NCBI GenBank assembly: GCA_030770535.1
Contig: JASVEC010000029.1
Span: 62,001-126,000 of the forward strand
From: Batkoa obscura
Lineage: Eukaryota > Entomophthoromycota > Entomophthoromycetes > Entomophthorales > Batkoaceae
Reading direction: 5' to 3'
Length of the DNA stretch: 64,000 nucleotides
Of this stretch, positions 44,114 to 54,825 are shown one piece after another (the first letter of the stretch is position 1; every line of letters starts with the position of its first letter). The notes below the pieces were generated by a model that worked only from the letters and a program-made list of their open reading frames with translations, made no database searches and had not been told where the DNA came from. The translations under genes were made by a program, and so were the position numbers.

Positions 44114-45293
44114 ATGACTTCTTCACCAAATGATAATGTAACTGATAAGATCAATATATTAACTTATAATTTCTTTATTCGACCCCCTGGAATTAATAAT
44201 AATGGTAACGATTATAAAGATAAAAGAATTGATATGTTTTGTCATTCAGCATTATCGTTTTATGATATTGTTTGTTTTCAAGAAATGTTTTCTTTTGGTT
44301 CAAGTAGAAGACAAAAAGTCATTGATTTAGCTCAACAGTCTGGTTTCCCTTATTTTAAAGCTAGTAGAATCCCTTGTTTTGTTACTGGTATTGATGGTGG
44401 TTTATTGATGTTATCTAGATATCCAATGGTTCGTACGGATGAATTGGTTTTTACTTCTGGAGTAATGAGTGATAGGTAATTTGAAATTTAAGATTTATTT
44501 AAGGTTTACTTATTTATGACTTTATTTACTTTTAGATTTTCTTATAAAGGATGTTTATACGCTAAAATTAATATTCGAGATAACTTTCACTTTCATATAT
44601 TTACCACTCATACACAAGCTAGTTACGAAAATGATTTACCGTTATCTGATGTCAGTGTACAAGCAAGACTTAAACAATTTAGTGAAATAAGAGCATTTAT
44701 GGATCAAAATTTAGTCAATAAACCAGTAGGAGAACCCGTATTTTTTTTAGGTGATTTAAATGTCAATGGAAGAGTTACAAAATTTGAAAATGATAATCGA
44801 TCGAGTAATGAATATCTAGCAATGTATCAAATTTTATGTGAAGGTAGTTATGAATCATCAAGTAGTACCACTTTAAATGAAAAATCAGTTAGTAAATCTT
44901 TAGTATTTAAAGATTTATTAAAAGAAAAATTTGGTTATCATCCCATTACTTATGGTGATTTTAAAGAGGATGGGGATGGTACGGCTATTGCTAAAGAAAA
45001 AGTATTGACATTAAAAATGGATCAATTATCCTGTTTATCTTTAGATTATATCTTTTTACTAGATGAATCAAAAAATAAGGACAATGATAACAATAATAAA
45101 AATAATACTTTATTTAAAGCAGAAGTTGCCAATTTACATATTGAAGAAATGAACAATGAAATTCCAACTCAAGATTTTCCTTGTACTCAATTATCAGGTA
45201 GGTTCTAATTTGTTATATATTTATAATTATTAATATTCGAATTATTTAGATCACTATGGTGTCAGTGCTCAAATTTTAGTTAAAAAATTATAA
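44114..45293 (+). CDS. Sphingomyelinase-like endonuclease/exonuclease/phosphatase family protein
   Basis: Three exons: 44114-44475, 44536-45197 and 45250-45293, joining to 355 residues. EEP-fold motifs occur in order: ILTYNFF (Asn19), DIVCFQEMF (Glu57, metal ligand), GGLLMLSRYPM, FTTHTQASY, FFLGDLNVNG (catalytic Asp and Asn), LSLDYIFLL, and DHYGVSAQI near the C-terminus, where the final exon supplies the catalytic His. The GGL-LSRYP and DHYGV motifs fit neutral sphingomyelinases and related phosphodiesterases rather than DNases. There is no signal peptide or transmembrane segment, so a cytosolic or peripheral membrane enzyme is inferred. An Asn/Lys-rich insert precedes the last conserved block. 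The 3' end faces DPH6 across 327 bases. Confidence 0.85.
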
Positions 45294-45620
45294 TCCATTT
45301 TACTATTCCATTAGCTATTTTAAATATAAACTGAACTGCTTTTATTTGAATTTAGTAATAAAATATATCTTCATTAATAAATTAAAGTTTATTAATATAT
45401 ATATATAATAGTTATAATTAGCAAGTTAGCTATTTTGTTCTTGAATTAATATCAAATTAAATGTAACTTTAAAAGGTATTGAATCGTATATAGCAATATT
45501 ACTAATAGATACTCCCATATGATTTCAATTAAAACCTTTACCTTAAATTACTTTAATTTAATTTAATAGCTATTTTTATAATTTATTATAATAACCTTAA
45601 CAAACAATTATAAATATAAT
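45294..45620. other. Convergent intergenic region
   Basis: 327 AT-rich bases between the 3' ends of the sphingomyelinase-like gene and DPH6. Shared 3' flank; nothing else seen. Confidence 0.5.
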
Positions 45621-46775
45621 TTATTTATCTTCAGTATGAATTTTCAAAAACTTTAAATAAGCAACTGGAGCAAAATCATCATCTGAAATAACTACTGGTA
45701 AAGCTTCATCACTAATAATGCAAATAAACTATTATACTAATAAAAAAATTGATATTGAACTTACATAACTAATCGTTTTTTAAATAATGGACAATCTAAA
45801 GTTAATGATTCAAACTCTCCACCTTCTCCACATACATTAATACCAAATTTTTGGCTCTAAATAAAACAATGTTAAACAAAACTAACTTAAGTTATAAACA
45901 TAATATTTTTTTACTAATGTTAATAAAATTGGATACATTTCTCCCAATTCTTTACCAAGATAATCTTTTTTTAAACCTAAAATAAAATATCATTTTATAA
46001 TTGTTCTTATTAATATATATCTCCTCTACTAATTACCCATAGCAGCTACTTTAATTAGAATAGCTTTTAAACCAGAATCAATCATATCTGATAATAACCC
46101 TATTTGTTCTCTTTGCCAAAGATAAGCTAATGGTTTTAAACCTAACCTTTCACAACTAAAAACAATTAAATAAATTGAAACTCTTATTAAAAAAGTAAAC
46201 TAAAAATCTTACACATTCTCCACTCTTTTATTTTGATAACTAGAAAATATAGCACCAACAGATACCCCTTCAATATCGGGTATTTCTTTCTATATTAATT
46301 AAATTAAAACTCTCAACATATATAAGAACATATCCGTTATGTTAACATTATTTACCTTAATTTTACTTAATAATAAAAACAAATCCTCTGTTTCATCATC
46401 TTTAGTTTCTTTATATTCCATCTCTTGATTAACTGGTTTTCCTACTATTGGTTGTCTATAAAGTGGTAATTGCATGCACTCAGCATAAACTTCGATAACA
46501 TCATGACCTACTGTTTGATACATATAACTATCCAATTCATCTTTTATTGAATGTTTTAGTGATTTAATAAAGAAATAACGAAATTTACCTTTTCCGCTTT
46601 CAATAGTGGGATGTAAATTAGCTAAAGCTATAATTTCATGGCCATGTTGGACACATTCCATCATATTGTAACAACTATCTTTACCGCCACTAGAAGATGG
46701 GATTAGTATTACTATTAGTAAATATTTAAACTATTTTTGGATATCAAATTACCTTATTAAGGCTACTACTTTCAT
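45621..46775 (-). CDS. DPH6: Diphthine--ammonia ligase
   Basis: Seven exons, in coding order: 46753-46775, 46356-46689, 46213-46289, 46037-46155, 45915-45976, 45765-45856 and 45621-45711, giving 266 codons including the stop (265 residues, close to the human enzyme). The N-terminal ATP-pyrophosphatase P-loop ISGGKDSCYNM is split by the first intron, and HEIIALANLHP, DELDSYMYQTVGHD, EVYAECMQLPLYR, GVSVGAIFSSYQ, WQREQIGLL and GEGGEFESLTLDCPLF follow. The enzyme amidates diphthine on translation elongation factor 2, the last step of diphthamide synthesis. The fragment before this one in a single-frame view lacks the P-loop; the 23-base first exon restores it. Divergent from ETF alpha. Confidence 0.95.
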
Positions 46776-47010
46776 CTTCTTATTTATTTACTACAAAATT
46801 TTAAAATTGTTTGTATTTAGTTTGATGATAAAAAGTCAACTGTTGTTTTATTGGTAAAGTTTTAACTTTGAAATTTAATAGTCCAACGTCACATAGCAAC
46901 ATCGAGAAATTTCAATCCACACTAACCAATCAACTCATAATTTATATCTGATAAAAAAAGCAATATTTTAATTACTATCGATATTATTTTCTTTTTAATA
47001 TCTTAAAATT
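46776..47010. promoter_or_regulatory. Divergent promoter of DPH6 and ETF alpha
   Basis: 235 bases between two start codons. It contains AACGTCACATAG (CRE-like, about 46885) and AACCAATCAAC (CCAAT box at 46926-46930). Which gene each serves is not known. Confidence 0.5.
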
Positions 47011-48274
47011 ATGTTACGTACACTTTTAAATACTAAACCTAAATTTTCTCAAAAGGTAAACACTTAATACAACATCATTTTGATTTCCATTTTTTACATT
47101 CCCTCAATTGTTAGGTCTTCTCAGCCATTAAACAAACCTATGCTTCCACTGCCAACTTATCTACATTAGTAGTGATTGAACATAAAGATGGTAAAATCAA
47201 CACAGAATCTCTCAGCGCGTTGAATGCAGCTAGTAAAGTAAGTGGTAGTGAAATCACTTGTTTAGTCGCTGGCTCCGAAGTGGATGCTATTTCTAAAGAA
47301 GTCTCAAAATTAGCTGGAGTTTCTAAAGTATTAGTAGCTAATAATGAAAATTATTTACATCCAGTAGCTGAATCATTTGCACCCTTAATCGCCAAATTAC
47401 AAAAAGATCATAGTTTTTCGCATATCTTTGGGGCTAATTCCGCTTTTGGTAAAAATGTATTTCCTAGAGTAGCCGCTTTATTAGATGTCGCTCAAATTTC
47501 CGATATCACTGGTGTTGAAGCTGAAGATACTTTTGTTAGACCTATTTATGCTGGTAAAAAAATTTCCTTTTTATAATTGAATGGAAGATTAATAAAAAAT
47601 TTAATTAATTAGGCAACGCTATCTCGAAAGTTAAATCCATTGATCCAATTAAGATTGTAACTGTTAGAGGTACTGCATTTTCAGCTGTTGAATCTGGAAG
47701 CTCGGAGGCAGCTGTTGAAAAAGCTTCTGAAGCTGAAGGTTCTGGTAAGTCTTTTTATTTTATTTTTATTCATTCAAATTATTCATTTTAAATCACTTTA
47801 TTAGACCTCACCAAATGGGTTGGAGAAGAATTAGTTAAAAGTGATCGTCCTGAATTAAGTACTGCAAGTAGAGTAGTGTCGGGTGGTCGTGGATTAAAAA
47901 ATGGGGAAAATTTTAAATTATTATATGATTTATCCGATAAATTAGGTGCAGCTGGTAAGTTAATCCAATATTTTCATTATTTACGATTCATTTATTAACT
48001 TGTTTGATTTATAGTTGGTGCTTCCCGTGCTGCTGTTGATGCTGGTTATGTTGATAATTCTTTACAAGTTGGACAAACTGGTAAAATTGTAGCTCCTGAA
48101 CTTTATATTGCTGTTGGTATTTCAGGTGCTATTCAACATTTAGCTGGTATGAAAGATTCCAAGGTTATTGTTGCTATTAATAAAGATCCTGAAGCTCCCA
48201 TCTTCCAAGTGGCAGATTATGGGTTAGTTGGAGATCTCTTTAAAGTTGTACCTGAATTAACGGAAAAACTTTAA
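47011..48274 (+). CDS. ETFA: Electron transfer flavoprotein alpha subunit
   Basis: Five exons: 47011-47055, 47115-47553, 47613-47744, 47805-47954 and 48015-48274, joining to 341 residues. The first exon codes a basic mitochondrial presequence ([15 protein letters not shown]). The N-terminal alpha/beta domain is followed by the FAD-binding C-terminal domain with the signature [57 protein letters not shown] and the terminal [10 protein letters not shown]. With the beta subunit it passes electrons from acyl-CoA dehydrogenases to ETF-QO in the mitochondrial matrix. All motifs are intact and the introns are 50-60 bases. Confidence 0.97.
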
Positions 48275-48781
48275 ATTTAAAATAAAATTGACTTGAAGTA
48301 CATACGTTACGTTTCTATTTGTTTATTGTTTAATGGATCGATGTATGATGCTTATATGTTTTGGTTATGTGGTTTAGATTAAAATGCGTTATTGCATATT
48401 AATAAAATAATCTTTAATTGAGTTTAGTTAAATTTATTATAAAAGTCATTAAGTTTGTTATTTTCATTTCAAATCATTAAGCTTAATCTAAGATATTTTA
48501 ATCTACTTTCAATAATATTAACACAATAAAAATTATATGTTATAGCAATACTAAATTAAGATTTATAATAATAAATAACGATTTAAATAATACAAAAAGT
48601 ATTAATTGTAATCAATATGATTTTAATAATCAAGTTTAAAATTTACAAATAGTTCTAATTTAATAAGCCCACTATTATCTTCAATAATAGAAAGCATAAC
48701 TCTATCCCATTCAATAATTTTGACAATTTCATGTTAAATAAGCGTACTCTAAAAGAAAAAAAATCAATCAATAAACCAATC
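48275..48781. other. Convergent intergenic region
   Basis: 507 AT-rich bases between the 3' ends of ETFA and the NSE2-like gene. No gene seen. Confidence 0.5.
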
Positions 48782-49700
48782 CTAATCAAAAAAACCCATT
48801 TCACTTACTTCATCCCCTTCCATTTCTTCTTCACTTTCTTCTCTTTCCCTATTTTTTATCCTTTCCACCTTATCCGCGAGTAGCTTATTTGATATTAGCG
48901 TTGATGCCACTACCAATTTATTACAACCAGCTACGGGACATTTGGCCTTAGCTTTCTTTTTTACATAACCCAATATAGCGTTTTTAGAATATGTATGTTG
49001 ACACGGTTTATTAGTTACTGGATTTTCTAACCAATTGGTAGTAATGGGACATTTTAAACTTTCTTTTTGAGAAGAGATAAGAACTTCGTCATCTTCAGAA
49101 GAAGAACCTGAAAGCTCCTTGGTAACGTCTGGAAGTACACTATCTTTATGTAAAACAGAATATATATTTTGTTTAAATTGTAAATAATTTTCATTATGTG
49201 AATATTTTTTTCGAGTAGATAAGGACTCATATTCAAAAGTTTCGTTTTCAACTTGAGCAGTAAAAGCATCAAATAAAGAAGACTAAAGTAGAATATTAAT
49301 CGGATTAGTTAAAAAAAATTAATTTGTTACCTGTAAAGCTTCACCTTCCGAATCTTTAATAATTTTTTTTGAAATATTTAATTGATTTTGATAAATTTGT
49401 ACTAAATGTTGTTGTTTTAATATTTCTAAAAAATCTTTTTCAATTTGTTTTACCTAAATAGTTTTAAATTATTATTTCAATTGAAATAGATTAATTTACC
49501 TCTTGATGAGCTCCACTTTCTTCCATATCAACACCAATTTCTTGAAAAAGTGGTATCGTTTTATTAATACATTCTTCTACTTCTTTAATCCCTTTTTCAA
49601 TTTGATATAATTTATTAACATAAATATTAGGTGGATCAAATTTTAATGGTATATTACTGAAATCAGGTAATTCAATTGTACAATCTTCTTCGTCTTCCAT
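48782..49700 (-). CDS. NSE2: SP-RING E3 SUMO ligase, NSE2/MMS21-like
   Basis: Three exons, in coding order: 49500-49700, 49331-49453 and 48782-49282, giving 274 residues in frame. The N-terminal two thirds is helical and charged (coiled coil that would dock on Smc5). The C-terminal SP-RING reads LKCPITTNWLENPVTNKPCQ, then HTYSKNAIL and KAKCPVAGCNKLV, with the C-x-H and C-C zinc ligands of the MMS21 type. It would be the SUMO ligase of the Smc5/6 complex in DNA repair. After the SP-RING there is an acidic tail (EESEEEMEGDE). It is head-to-tail with the CHFR-like gene at 49804-51399, 104 bases away. Confidence 0.88.
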
Positions 49701-49803
49701 AATAATATAAATTTAAAATTAGATGAAAAAATGCAAAAAGATTAAAAAGTGAAATTCGAAATTTAAAAGTTCAAAATATTTATTACAAAATAATAAAATA
49801 GTT

Positions 49804-50517
49804 TTAATTACGAATGACATAATTACTACTTGGATGACAGATATGATTTAAACGTAATTGATGGAATGGATTATGCCATTGAGTTTTACAATATCTTCCA
49901 TACCAACAATTATTTCTTATTAACATAGTATCCTCCTGAAATGGAGCAAGTTCTGAATGTGATAATGTAGCTCTATAAAGAAAGACTAATTCATTGAATA
50001 ATTTATCAATTGTACAAGTATCACAAACTACAGTATCAATATCAAAATTCGTTAATTTACAATCCGACAAATTAATTTGTTTATTTTGTACTTTATCTAC
50101 TATTTTCTTATATAATTCTTTAGGTGTTATATTCTCAGCTAATAAATATTTTTTAAAGATTTGACTTTCAATTGAATTACCCCAAAACCAGGTTTCTGGA
50201 AAATTTTCGGGCTCAAATTGAGACCAAATTTGAAATTGAGTATTTACCCCTACATCATTAATTGTTTCAGAACAGGATGGACAATAAGATTTATCACATA
50301 ATGAACAACTTTTATCTTTATTTAATTGTTTTGGAAATAAGTTATTACATAAAGTACAACAACTATGAATTTCATTTGATTGACAAACATAACGATTATA
50401 TTCTGGTAACATTGGTAAACAATAACAACATTTATATGAATGAATTATTGGAATCGATTGACTTTCATAACCCATAAATCTTTTATATGATTCTTCATCT
50501 ACCATTAATTTAATAGA

Positions 50518-50559
<42 letters not shown>

Positions 50560-51399
50560 TGTTAATTTCAAAAATATAGGTTTAAACGTATCATTTGGCT
50601 GATAAGTAAATTCAATTGATTTAATAATTGGTCGATTTCTTTTAAAAAATATTGTATATTTAGGACACATAGGATTATTCAATATAATAGATGATTTTAT
50701 ACAATCTTTAATAAATAATTCAACAACTTCTTTTTTAAGATTTCTTTGTTGAATTTCATCTTTAGTTATTTGTTTTTCTTTATGAATTGCTAAATAAGTT
50801 TGACAAAGTTGATAAAGTAATCGATTAGATTGAGCACTGTTAATTGATTGACGACAAATGGGACAATTTGGATTTTCAAAATAACATTGGGCAATACATG
50901 AACCACAAAAAGTATGAAAACATGGAAAGATAGATACTGGATGATCATAAATATTATAGCATATTGGACACGTCAAATTTTCTTCAAATCCTTTAACAAT
51001 TAATTTGTTTTTATCATTTTCATTGACTTTAAGTTCAAATTCATGAATCTCATTCTCACTCCCTTTTATACTAATTTTATCCCCATCTTTAATATCATAT
51101 GACTTTTTAATGACTAAATTGATGTTATTTAAACTAACATTCTCAACATAACTCTTTAATTGAAAACACTTCTTATTTAACTCAACTACATCCTCATCGC
51201 TCTCATTATCAAATAATTGCTTAAATTTAATAACTACAACATCATCCATTAAATCAATCACTTTCCCTTCACTCCCATCTATTACTTTCAAATTCATTGA
51301 ACCCCAACTTTCCTCAATTCTACTACTCTTTTGAATACTAAAATCCTCATCTTTATTTAGAGCACTACGTTTCATACCAATAATTGTAGATTGACTCAT
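49804..51399 (-). CDS. CHFR-like E3 ubiquitin ligase with PBZ finger, copy 1
   Basis: A 531-residue single exon. The N-terminus resembles a degenerate FHA domain (about 30-125, starting ESWGSMNLKV). A C3HC4 RING follows (about 143-185: LTCPICYNIYD, PCFHTFCGSCI, NCPICRQSI). The Cys-rich CHFR-type C-terminal region comes next (CCYCLPMLPEYNRYVC, CSLCDKSYCPSC, SIESQIFKKYL, LFNELVFLYRATLSHSELAPF), ending in a poly(ADP-ribose)-binding zinc finger (NCWYGRYCKTQWHN ... NHICH). CHFR/Dma ligases act at the mitotic entry checkpoint. There is an in-frame ATT/AAT tract (poly-Asn, about residue 280-293). More diverged from copies 2 and 3 than those are from each other. Confidence 0.88.
50517..50561. repeat. 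Trinucleotide (ATT)n in coding sequence
   Basis: About 15 ATT units coding a poly-Asn run in the CHFR-like copy 1. It is likely length-variable. Confidence 0.9.
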
Positions 51400-52322
51400 T
51401 TTTTAAATTCAATTAAGTTTGTTTCCTTGATTTCAGTTTCTTATTTTTGAATTTTTAAAAGTAAACTTTGGCCTATTTATATCCGAATTTCACCCCTTTT
51501 TCTATTACTGCGGATAGTTGATAAACTTCCCTTACTTAATTTTATAAATAAATTGTTCAATAACTTGACTCCTTCACTGCGTAGTATTCTTTGAACTAAA
51601 TTGGTTGTATGATTTGTTGAATTAGTGAATTTAAAACTTTAAAAAATGTAAAAAATAATTCAATGTTGATAAATTTTAAAACTCAAATATCATTCTTTCA
51701 ATTAATTTGAATTTTTACTAGAGTATCTGCCCAAAGAATAGATCAGCCGCTTAAATTGAGAAAGTGGATTCTTGGTTTCAAAGTGGGCAAAGATATTATT
51801 AAATTATTAAATTCAGAGTCCAAAATGACACCAATTTAAACCCCAAGCTTTAGTAAAAGGCTAATATAAAATAAGGTGGTACAGAATAATAGTTACGTTA
51901 TATAATTAATTATTTGGAAATAATAATAACAATATTCAGTTAAATAAGCAATAAAACTATGGAATAGCCACTTTATCTTGAAATTTTTTTGTTTGTAGAG
52001 CAATCTTTCAAATAAAAACTCGTTGGTTAAAGGTTATGCTCTAATTTTTGAGAACATTCAAATTCAATAGCCCAAAGTTCCATCACCTTAATTTTTAAAA
52101 CACGCAAAATAATTTTTCAACATCCAATCAAACAAATACAAAAGGAATATACTTGCTGCGCGAATGAGAGGATGAATTTCAATAATTACGCAGCTAATGT
52201 AAAGTTATCCGAGTTATTATTGATATCGTGTTTATAATATAAATATAATAGGAATGAGATCTAAAGCCAATAAAAAACAACAAAGTTATCATCAAGAGAT
52301 TCGTGAATTCTACACTTAAAAT
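51400..52322. other. Divergent promoter region, CHFR-like copies 1 and 2
   Basis: 923 bases. The part nearest copy 2 (from about 52096) is similar to the promoter of copy 3 and holds the dyad at 52155-52194. No gene seen. Confidence 0.5.
52155..52194. promoter_or_regulatory. Shared promoter dyad, copy 2
   Basis: GCTGCGCG ... ACGCAGC spanning 40 bases, matched in layout and flanks by 54658-54697 before copy 3. One arm has a mismatch. Confidence 0.55.
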
Positions 52323-53939
52323 ATGTTTAAAAACCCTTCCGTAAGAACCAAACGCAATAGTAAAAGTGAAGGTGGAAGCGTTGATTCCAGCCCATGTAAA
52401 CGAACCGATTGTAATTCCACCATTTCATGGGGAGTATTATCCACCAGAAATATGCCTAATTCTAAAGTGAAAACAATTAATTTATTCAATGATGTAGAAG
52501 AGGTTCGATACAACCAGTTGTTGAATAACGAATTTAATGAACAAGTAGTATTTACATTTATCTATAACTCAGAGTATAATCTAATTTGTTATTTTGGTGA
52601 GGTTTATTTAAATCAATCGTTATTATGTAAAGGAAAACAATACAAGTTTAAAAATGAAGATGAGCTAGTTATTAAGTTGAAGGGTAATCAACAACTTAAA
52701 ATAGATATTCAAATTAAAACAGAGCAAACTAATAAGGTTATTAAAGATTTTAAAGATAATTTAACTTGTACTATTTGTAAATATATTTACTCTTTTCCAA
52801 TCACACTTATCCCATGTTTTCATACTTTTTGTGGTAAATGTATTATTCAAGAGTTTAAAGGTGATATGTTAACATGTCCAATGTGTAACCAATCAGTAGC
52901 TAAAGTTTATAAGAATGATGTACTTTCACAAATAGCACATAAATTATTATTAAATAGTAATGAGAGTGGATTAATTCCATTAGCATCTAATCATAATTAT
53001 ATTGATATTCAACAAGTGAAAAAAATGATTAATAAATATTTCGATGTAAGTAAAGTAAAAGAAATATCAAATTGCATTTATGAAATTAATTTTAAACGTA
53101 ATAGACCAATTATTAAATCAATTGAACCAATTGTTAAGTATAATGGGGAATATAACCAAGTTAGCTTAGACTTAAATAGGAAAGGAGATGATATGTCATT
53201 CAAAATCAATGTGGATTTGAAATCTTATAATAAATACAACAAATATAAAGATCAAGATAATATTCCAATTCATTCATATAAATGTACTTATTGTTTGCCA
53301 GTTAATTCTGAATCATCAAGATATTTATGTAACAGCCAAGAGCGTCATATAATATGTGATATATGTGATTTTTTTTATCCAGAAAAATTAAGGAAAAACA
53401 AAGATGGTTGTGCATTATGCTATACTAATTCTTGTCCTTCTTGTGATTTAATATTATATGAATTAGGAATTAAATTAGAATCAAAAAGATGGATAGCTTA
53501 TCAACCTAAATCTTTTCCATCGATTTGGTTTAATAGTAATACAATAGATAGTCAAATATTTCAAAATTATTTAAACTATTATAATTTATCACCAACTACC
53601 TTTTATCGACGTATTATTACTAAGATTCAAAATAAAGAGATAATATTACAAGATTTCAAATACCAAAATTTAACTTGGAATACAAAGGTTTGTGCTTTTT
53701 GTGTCAATAATGAATTATTTAATGAATTGGCTTTTCATTTTAGAGCTCAAATGACAAATGAGGAGTTACAATTGTTTCAAGAAGATATCAATATAAAGAG
53801 AAAAGATTGTTATTTTGGTAGAAAATGTGTTAAAAAATTGAGAACAAAAGGTAAAGAAGATTATAATCATGCTTGTCATCCTTGGGATCAATATTATGAG
53901 GATAACTCTATCGAGAAGGGTGTTTTTGATTTGAGATAG
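52323..53939 (+). CDS. CHFR-like E3 ubiquitin ligase with PBZ finger, copy 2
   Basis: A 538-residue single exon with the same order of parts as copy 1: a Ser-rich N-terminus (VDSSPCKR), an FHA-like region from about residue 36 (WGVLSTRNM ... VYLNQSLLCKGKQYKF), a RING from Cys149 (LTCTICKYIYS, PCFHTFCGKCI, TCPMCNQSV), the CHFR Cys-rich region (CTYCLPVNSESSRYLC, CALCYTNSCPSC), TIDSQIFQNYL, NELAFHFRAQMTNEELQLF, and a PBZ finger (about 496-520: DCYFGRKCVKKL ... NHACHP). Bases 53010-53315 are identical to 55513-55818 in copy 3. All zinc ligands are intact, so it is probably active. Confidence 0.88.
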   Translation: MFKNPSVRTKRNSKSEGGSVDSSPCKRTDCNSTISWGVLSTRNMPNSKVKTINLFNDVEEVRYNQLLNNEFNEQVVFTFIYNSEYNLICYFGEVYLNQSLLCKGKQYKFKNEDELVIKLKGNQQLKIDIQIKTEQTNKVIKDFKDNLTCTICKYIYSFPITLIPCFHTFCGKCIIQEFKGDMLTCPMCNQSVAKVYKNDVLSQIAHKLLLNSNESGLIPLASNHNYIDIQQVKKMINKYFDVSKVKEISNCIYEINFKRNRPIIKSIEPIVKYNGEYNQVSLDLNRKGDDMSFKINVDLKSYNKYNKYKDQDNIPIHSYKCTYCLPVNSESSRYLCNSQERHIICDICDFFYPEKLRKNKDGCALCYTNSCPSCDLILYELGIKLESKRWIAYQPKSFPSIWFNSNTIDSQIFQNYLNYYNLSPTTFYRRIITKIQNKEIILQDFKYQNLTWNTKVCAFCVNNELFNELAFHFRAQMTNEELQLFQEDINIKRKDCYFGRKCVKKLRTKGKEDYNHACHPWDQYYEDNSIEKGVFDLR

Positions 53940-54107
53940 TATTATTGTATTTTAAAAAACCTGTTCCTTTTTATTTCTAATATCATTTTAATGTAATTTA
54001 TTACTTGATACTGATATGTTTTTACTTTAGACTTTAATAAACTATAATCTTTTGTTTTATACTTTCAATGATTTTATTTTAACTTTATTCTTTTGATGCA
54101 ATTAATA

Positions 54108-54213
54108 TATGGGGATGTATTTTTTTGTTTAAGAATTTTACTAACAATCTTTCTGCTCAAATAATGCTTAAAGAATGAAAAAAGCAATGAAACCCAAAAA
54201 AACATCCCCATGT
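54108..54213 (-). mobile_element. MITE copy 16
   Basis: TATGGGGATGT and ACATCCCCATG ends; core CAAATAATGCTTAAAGAATG, somewhat diverged. Confidence 0.88.
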
Positions 54214-54657
54214 ATAGAGTCCAAATATCAATATTAAATAGTTGCCTAAAAGCGTACTCTGACTTTTAAACTGGGAAAAAAAATAAAAATTGAAAACAAA
54301 CTATATAATATCAAATTTATTAGATTTATTAATAATAATTATATGCACTTTATAATTTAAAATTTAAAATTCAATGTTTAAAGTTGAACTTATGATAATT
54401 AGTAAGTAATAAGTATAATGTGTAATAAATTTATTAGATATTATTTATTTTATAATATTTTATTATTTGAATGTGATAAAAATATAGAAAATAAAGCTCA
54501 TTTTTAAAAGCTAAATTTATAAAAGAGCTTAATAAAATAGAAAACTATTGGCTAAAACCGCTCTCATTTTTATGAGTTTAACTCAATCACTTTATTTCTC
54601 AAAACACGCTAAATCAGTTTTCAAAATCTAATCAAACAAACCTATCAAAAAAGCGAT

Positions 54658-54697
54658 GCTGCGCGATTGAGTGGGTGATTTTCAATAAGCGCGCAGC
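54658..54697. promoter_or_regulatory. Shared promoter dyad, copy 3
   Basis: GCTGCGCG and CGCGCAGC form a perfect 8-bp inverted repeat with a 24-base spacer, about 130 bases before the ATG. Unusually GC-rich for this genome and conserved before copy 2. Confidence 0.6.
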
Positions 54698-54825
54698 TAT
54701 TGAAAATTATGATTAGAGATATGGTGTCGAAGAATATAAATAAACAGATATTTGAGCTTTAAAGAAATAAAAAAATTCAACTATATTGAGATTAAACTTT
54801 TAAAAATAACTCTATCTTTCCAAGA

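Larger units (their letters stand above)
53940..54825. other. Intergenic between CHFR-like copies 2 and 3
   Basis: Contains MITE copy 16, the duplicated promoter with its dyad, and a TATAAATAA site at 54735. No gene seen. Confidence 0.5.

Noticed and set aside
47115-47576. ETFA read as a short protein ending at 47576
   Set aside because: The terminal residues come from intron sequence; splicing at 47553/47613 restores the conserved family sequence.
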